Positions 1 to 3,186 of a DNA stretch of 6,145 bases are shown piece after piece. The position numbers were made by a program, and so were the translations under genes. The stretch comes from Actinomycetes bacterium (GTDB taxonomy: Bacteria; Actinomycetota; Actinomycetes; Actinomycetales; Demequinaceae), in assembly GCA_023432235.1 (NCBI GenBank), contig JAEYUX010000093.1, positions 1 through 6,145 of the forward strand. Direction: 5' to 3'. Every line of letters begins with the position of its first letter. Within the stretch, counting starts at the first letter, position 1. The notes under the pieces are model-generated. The model was given only the letters and a program-made list of their open reading frames with translations, did no database searches and was not told the DNA's origin.

Positions 1-96
1 ACCTGCCTGACCCGGACCAAAGAACACCCACCACCCCGCAAACGCGAGCGACACCGTGATGAGTGCCCACGTGATGTGTTGGTGGCGCGGTGACAT
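1..96 (-). CDS. Partial membrane-anchored or secreted protein (N-terminus only)
   Basis: Reading the minus strand from the ATG at 96-94 gives 32 open codons that run off the left edge. The peptide begins MSPRHQHITWALITVSLAF and continues AGWWVFFGPGQAG. A short basic, His-containing head is followed by a hydrophobic segment at about residues 8-27, consistent with a signal anchor or the first transmembrane helix. The start lies 9 bp after the mutY stop on the same strand, so the two genes are probably co-transcribed. A GGGG run just before the ATG could act as a weak ribosome binding site. The family cannot be told from 32 residues. I am fairly confident it is a gene because it is open to the edge, has a well-formed membrane segment, and is spaced like an operon member. 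No function is claimed. Confidence 0.6.
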   Translation of the reverse strand, partial: MSPRHQHITWALITVSLAFAGWWVFFGPGQAG

Positions 97-105
97 GACC
101 CCAGC

Positions 106-1023
106 CTAAGCAAGGGCGTAGAGGCCGCGGTTGGCATCCACCTGGGAGATGAGGGCGTCGGCAGTCAGTGACTCGAGGCAACGGTCGAGCTGACCGGGCT
201 CGACATCGGCAAGGTCGGCTCGCCCCGTGACGACCACGGGCCCGTCCGTAGCCCGCAGGATCGCCATGATGCGACCCCGCACCTGGCGGTCCGTCCCGTG
301 CCAGGCCTGGGTGCGGACGGGTGCGTCCGCGAGCCCGAGCCTGCCTCCACGGAACCATGCACATTGATCGGTCAACGGGCACTCATCGCAACGCGGAGCA
401 CGTGCCGTGCACACGAGCGCACCGAACTCCATTGACGCGACCGCCCACAGCGCCGCAGCGGCAGGCTCGGCCGGAGCGACCTCTTCTGCAAGGTCACGTT
501 CGGCGCGGCGAATCGCCACCGGGGGTAACGGCTCACCTCGCCACACACGGGCGAGCACGCGGCGCACATTCGTGTCGAGCACGATGGCGCGCTGACCGAA
601 GGCAAAGGACAAGACGGCCGACGCTGTGTAGTCGCCAACACCGGGGAGCGCCAACAGTTCGGCGCGGGTCTGAGGAACCTCGCCACCGTGATGGGCGACG
701 AGATACCGGGCACATTCCCACAAGGCCTTCGCGCGACGGGGGTAACCCAATCGCTCCCAGGCGCGCACGGCGTCGGCCTGGGTGGCGGCGGCAAGGTGCG
801 ACGGCGTCGGCCACCTCTCCATCCACGTGGTCCAGACCGGGAGCACCCGCGCCAAGGGCGTTTGCTGCGCCATCACTTCGCTGACGAGCACCGCCCACGG
901 GCTTGCGCCGGGTTCTCGCCAGGGCAAGTCGCGGGCGTTCTCGCCGTACCACCGAGTGATCTCCGCAACGACATCGGCCGACGCTTGTGTACCCGAGTGC
1001 GGCGCGTTCGGCATGGCCTTCAT
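106..1023 (-). CDS. mutY: A/G-specific adenine DNA glycosylase MutY
   Basis: MutY removes adenine mispaired with 8-oxoguanine (or guanine) in base excision repair, preventing G:C to T:A mutations. From the ATG at 1023 the protein has 305 residues. The motif SEVMAQQT carries the catalytic Glu49 (E. coli Glu37). GYPRRA keeps Tyr94 (E. coli Tyr82, which intercalates at the lesion). The helix-hairpin-helix loop LPGVGDYTA is followed by LDTNVRRVLAR with catalytic Asp150 (E. coli Asp138). Cys205, Cys212, Cys215 and Cys221 form the C-x6-C-x2-C-x5-C [4Fe-4S] cluster motif. The last 75 or so residues contain GTDRQVRGRIMAILR and do not resemble the NUDIX-like 8-oxoG recognition domain of the 350-residue E. 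coli enzyme; this short tail looks like the actinobacterial form. The start is uncertain: a GTG at 1044 and an ATG at 1014 are in frame, and none has a clear Shine-Dalgarno. I chose 1023 because a TACCGT box lies just upstream of it and would lie inside the gene if GTG 1044 were used. Family similarity begins about 16 residues in. Confidence 0.95.
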   Translation of the reverse strand: MKAMPNAPHSGTQASADVVAEITRWYGENARDLPWREPGASPWAVLVSEVMAQQTPLARVLPVWTTWMERWPTPSHLAAATQADAVRAWERLGYPRRAKALWECARYLVAHHGGEVPQTRAELLALPGVGDYTASAVLSFAFGQRAIVLDTNVRRVLARVWRGEPLPPVAIRRAERDLAEEVAPAEPAAAALWAVASMEFGALVCTARAPRCDECPLTDQCAWFRGGRLGLADAPVRTQAWHGTDRQVRGRIMAILRATDGPVVVTGRADLADVEPGQLDRCLESLTADALISQVDANRGLYALA

Positions 1024-1032
1024 AGTTCCAGC

Positions 1033-1038
1033 ACGGTA
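1033..1038 (-). promoter_or_regulatory. Possible -10 box for mutY
   Basis: On the minus strand the hexamer reads TACCGT (TAnnnT) and ends 9 nt before the mutY ATG at 1023, which would give a near-leaderless transcript. No convincing -35 box is visible. Such a hexamer is easy to find by chance, so the main support is its position in the only short gap between two divergent genes. Confidence 0.3.
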
Positions 1039-1044
1039 CGGCAC

Positions 1045-1050
1045 TACGGT
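1045..1050 (+). promoter_or_regulatory. Possible -10 box for the 212-residue membrane protein gene
   Basis: The hexamer TACGGT fits TAnnnT. Initiation about 7 nt downstream would be near 1057, leaving an 18-nt leader that just contains the strong ribosome binding site at 1062-1069. No -35 match is evident. A related TACGGC lies 8 bp upstream at 1037-1042, so the exact box is uncertain. Confidence 0.35.
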
Positions 1051-1061
1051 GAAGTCATCGG

Positions 1062-1069
1062 AAGGAGGT
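1062..1069 (+). promoter_or_regulatory. Ribosome binding site (perfect Shine-Dalgarno)
   Basis: AAGGAGGT is fully complementary to the 3' end of 16S rRNA and ends 5 nt before the ATG at 1075. It fixes the start of the 212-residue protein, whose frame is open upstream to 688 on the strand opposite mutY. It is the only strong Shine-Dalgarno at any start in the window. Confidence 0.88.
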
Positions 1070-1074
1070 CCGAG

Positions 1075-1713
1075 ATGGACGGTCTTCGCGAGCCTGCGGG
1101 CAACTTGCCCCCCGAGGTGTACCTTCGGCGCCGCATCGTTGCGGGCCTTGGCTTCGTACTCGTACTTGTCGTGCTCTACTTCCTCGTCACGTCGCCTGGC
1201 GGGAGCAAGGACGATAAGGGTTCCCCTGCAACCGGTGCCACCACGGCCGCCTCAGACGCGCCCACGGTGTCACCCGGCGCAACCACGGCACCCGATGTCG
1301 ACGCCGCGCGCGCATGCACTGCGGCCGACGTTCTCCTCACCGTGACACCCACGCCATTCAAGGTGGCGGGCGGAGCGCTGCCCACTTTCAACGTGTCAAT
1401 CAAGCAGCAGGGCAGTTCGCCTTGCCTGCTCGACACGACGGCGGACGGCACCAACTTCATGGTGTGGTCGGGTGGCGAAAGCAACCGCGACATTTACTTC
1501 GACACCGCCTACTGCGAGACCGACACGACGATCACGTCGCGCCAGATGGTGCTTCAGCCTGGCGTCGAGGAATCCCTGGCGCTCACGTGGAACCGCAACC
1601 GCGTGGGCGAAGGCTGCACCCTCGGTTCCGCTGCTGCTCCCGGTTTCTACTGGGCGAAGCTGACCGTGCAGGGCATCGAGTCCGAGCCCGCTCAGTTCCA
1701 GATCGAAAGCTAG
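1075..1713 (+). CDS. Single-pass membrane protein with four-cysteine extracytoplasmic domain, function unknown
   Basis: 212 residues, started at the ATG behind the perfect Shine-Dalgarno. Residues 1-20 are a short cytoplasmic head ending in LRRR (positive-inside). Residues 21-39 are one transmembrane helix (IVAGLGFVLVLVVLYFLV). Residues 41-78 are a Ser/Thr/Pro/Ala/Gly linker. Residues 80-212 form a compact, beta-rich looking domain outside the membrane, with alternating hydrophobic residues such as LPTFNVSIKQQGSSPCLL and a closing strand FYWAKLTVQG. It has exactly four cysteines (81, 117, 147, 181), which could form two disulfides. The pattern suggests an immunoglobulin-like sandwich, but I cannot name a family. 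The gene diverges from mutY with about 50 bp between starts and converges on radA, overlapping it by 4 bp. By position it corresponds to Rv3587c of M. tuberculosis, an uncharacterised membrane protein between radA-disA and mutY; orthology is inferred from order and topology only. Confidence 0.85.
   Translation: MDGLREPAGNLPPEVYLRRRIVAGLGFVLVLVVLYFLVTSPGGSKDDKGSPATGATTAASDAPTVSPGATTAPDVDAARACTAADVLLTVTPTPFKVAGGALPTFNVSIKQQGSSPCLLDTTADGTNFMVWSGGESNRDIYFDTAYCETDTTITSRQMVLQPGVEESLALTWNRNRVGEGCTLGSAAAPGFYWAKLTVQGIESEPAQFQIES
1710..1713. other. 4-bp overlap of two convergent stop codons in CTAG
   Basis: The palindrome CTAG provides TAG to the plus-strand membrane protein gene (1711-1713) and TAG to radA on the minus strand (1710-1712). 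No spacer is left for a terminator between the genes, and I see no strong hairpin with a U-run on either side. Transcripts from both sides must run into each other, or end inside the opposite gene. Confidence 0.95.
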
Positions 1714-3104
1714 TCGCCCGAATCGGACCCGGCGGCTTCAAGGCCTGCCCGTACGGCGTCGGCCACTGTCTCGACCCCAAGGACCTGGATGCGGTCCCCT
1801 GCTGCCTCACGCGCAGCGTCGGCCACCGCTGCAGGGACGATCGCCTTGGTGAAACCTAAGCGCGCCGCCTCAGATAGCCGCGTTCCCACCGCACTGACAG
1901 GCCTCACCGCGCCAGACAGCGCGACCTCACCGATGGCAAGCAGTCCCTTGCGAACCGGCCGGTCCGCACGCGCCGAGGCGAGCGCCAGTGCGAGAGCAAG
2001 GTCGGCAGACGGTTCCGACACCTTGGCACCGCCCACCGTCGACACGTAAACGTCATCCGCCATGAGCGCGATTCCCACCCGCCGGTGAAGCACGGCAAGC
2101 ATCATCGACACCCGCGATGCATCCATGCCGGACGTGGCGCGTCGCGGGTTTGACAGTGCGCTTGGCGCAACGAGCGCCTGCACCTCGGCAGGCAGCGCGC
2201 GCCGGCCATCGATGGTGACGGTGGCGCACGTTCCGGCAATCGGCTCTGCGGACTGACTGAGGAACAGACCGGACGGATCAGGAACCTCCTCGATGCCCGA
2301 CTCGACGAGTTGGAAGCAACCCACCTCATCCACCGAACCAAAACGGTTCTTCAGCGCACGCACGAGCCGTAGCGGCGAATGCTGATCACCCTCGAACTGG
2401 CAGACGACATCGACAAGGTGCTCAACGATGCGCGGCCCGGCGACCGAACCCTCACGGGTCACGTGGCCCACAAGCACCATGGGCGCACCGGATGACTTCG
2501 CCGCTTGGATAAGGGCGGACGACACCTCGCGCACTTGAGACACGCCACCGGCAGAACCTTCCACCGCGGCCGACGCGATGGTCTGGATCGAGTCGATGAC
2601 AACAAAATCGGGGCGCTCGGCGGCGAGGTGGGCGAGCACGGCGCCAAGGTCCGTCTCCGCCGCAAGTTTGAGCAGCGGCTCAAGGGCGCCCATGCGTTCT
2701 GCTCGGAGCCGCACTTGCCCGGCAGACTCCTCACCACTCACATAGAGGACGTTGCGACCCTCGCGCGCAGCCCGCGCTGCCACCTCGAGCAACAGAGTCG
2801 ACTTGCCGACGCCTGGCTCACCCGCGAGCAAGACGGCGGCTCCAGCGACAAGACCGCCACCCAGCACCCGATCGAACTCCGCGACATGAGTGGGCCTGCG
2901 TTCCGCCTCAGTTGACGGGATGTCACCGATTGGACGGGCCGGTGACGTCACCGCGGTGGCCTTGGTCGAGGGACCCGCAACGGCGTTTGCCTCCACGACA
3001 GTTCCCCACGCTTGGCACTCGCCACAGCGCCCCACCCACTTGGCCGTGGTCCAGCCGCATTCGGTGCAGCGGTACCCCGGCGATGACTTCTTTGCGGCAG
3101 GCAT
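1710..3104 (-). CDS. radA: DNA repair protein RadA (Sms), recombination helicase
   Basis: Complete at 464 residues (E. coli RadA has 460). RadA is a RecA-like ATPase that processes recombination intermediates and drives branch migration with RecA in the cytoplasm. An N-terminal C4 zinc finger uses Cys13, Cys16, Cys27 and Cys30 (CTEC...CGEC). The ATPase core has Walker A GEPGVGKST at 95-103 (Lys101), the segment YVSGEES at 121-127, and Walker B VVIDS at 168-172. The RadA signature KNRFG is at 252-256. The Lon-protease-like C-terminal domain (about 280-464) includes DVYVSTVGGAKVSEPSADLA; this fold serves as a scaffold in RadA, not as a protease. Ser/Lys catalytic residues are not expected in this family. 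The ATG has no Shine-Dalgarno, but a TAGCGT box 6 nt upstream suggests a leaderless mRNA. The stop overlaps the stop of the convergent gene. In many actinobacteria disA follows radA; it does not here. Confidence 0.97.
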   Translation of the reverse strand: MPAAKKSSPGYRCTECGWTTAKWVGRCGECQAWGTVVEANAVAGPSTKATAVTSPARPIGDIPSTEAERRPTHVAEFDRVLGGGLVAGAAVLLAGEPGVGKSTLLLEVAARAAREGRNVLYVSGEESAGQVRLRAERMGALEPLLKLAAETDLGAVLAHLAAERPDFVVIDSIQTIASAAVEGSAGGVSQVREVSSALIQAAKSSGAPMVLVGHVTREGSVAGPRIVEHLVDVVCQFEGDQHSPLRLVRALKNRFGSVDEVGCFQLVESGIEEVPDPSGLFLSQSAEPIAGTCATVTIDGRRALPAEVQALVAPSALSNPRRATSGMDASRVSMMLAVLHRRVGIALMADDVYVSTVGGAKVSEPSADLALALALASARADRPVRKGLLAIGEVALSGAVRPVSAVGTRLSEAARLGFTKAIVPAAVADAAREAAGDRIQVLGVETVADAVRAGLEAAGSDSGD

Positions 3105-3110
3105 GCGGCC

Positions 3111-3116
3111 ACGCTA
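3111..3116 (-). promoter_or_regulatory. Candidate -10 box for leaderless radA transcript
   Basis: The minus strand reads GGTAGCGT followed by 6 nt and then the radA ATG at 3104. TAnnnT placed 6-8 nt before the start codon is the usual arrangement for leaderless mRNAs in actinobacteria. There is no Shine-Dalgarno before this ATG, which agrees. No -35 match is seen at 16-18 bp. Confidence 0.5.
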
Positions 3117-3173
3117 CCGGCGACATCTGACAGGCCCGCGCCTTTCAGTCCCACATGAGCGAGCACCAGGCCC

Positions 3174-3179
3174 TACGCT
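3174..3179 (+). promoter_or_regulatory. Candidate -10 box for leaderless transcript of the 933-residue protein gene
   Basis: TACGCT (TAnnnT) is followed by exactly 7 nt and then the ATG at 3187, so initiation would fall on or next to the A of the start codon. There is no Shine-Dalgarno before this ATG. This supports choosing 3187 over the longer reading frame, which is open back to 2890 through the antisense of radA. Confidence 0.5.
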
Positions 3180-3186
3180 GGATCAC

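Larger units (their letters stand above)
3105..3186. promoter_or_regulatory. Divergent intergenic region between radA and the 933-residue protein gene
   Basis: These 82 bp are the longest non-coding stretch in the window and must hold the promoters of both divergent genes. Each start has a TAnnnT hexamer at leaderless distance (3111-3116 minus, 3174-3179 plus). A CTGACA at 3127-3132 resembles a plus-strand -35 box but is 41 bp from the plus -10, too far to pair with it. I see no long inverted repeat that would mark an operator. Confidence 0.6.

Noticed and set aside
321..884. 187-codon plus-strand reading frame opposite mutY
   Set aside because: Arg/Pro/His-rich product without domains, fully inside the conserved MutY gene on the other strand.
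688..1074. Upstream extension of the 212-residue membrane protein to an ATG at 688
   Set aside because: This part is antisense to conserved mutY sequence, and a perfect Shine-Dalgarno marks the ATG at 1075 as the true start.
1714..1745. Possible terminator hairpin after the convergent gene pair (ccgaatcgg and neighbouring GC-rich bases)
   Set aside because: The inverted repeat has arms of only 4 bp, no U-run follows on either strand, and it lies within the radA coding sequence.
1960..2270. RadA C-terminal domain as an active Lon protease
   Set aside because: The zinc finger, Walker motifs and KNRFG are those of RadA, in which the Lon-like domain is a non-proteolytic scaffold. The sequence is of standard length and order.
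2890..3186. Upstream extension of the 933-residue protein by 99 codons to an ATG at 2890
   Set aside because: It would run antisense through the zinc-finger end of radA, and its residues are the antisense shadow of conserved RadA codons. The ATG at 3187 clears radA and follows a -10 box at leaderless distance.
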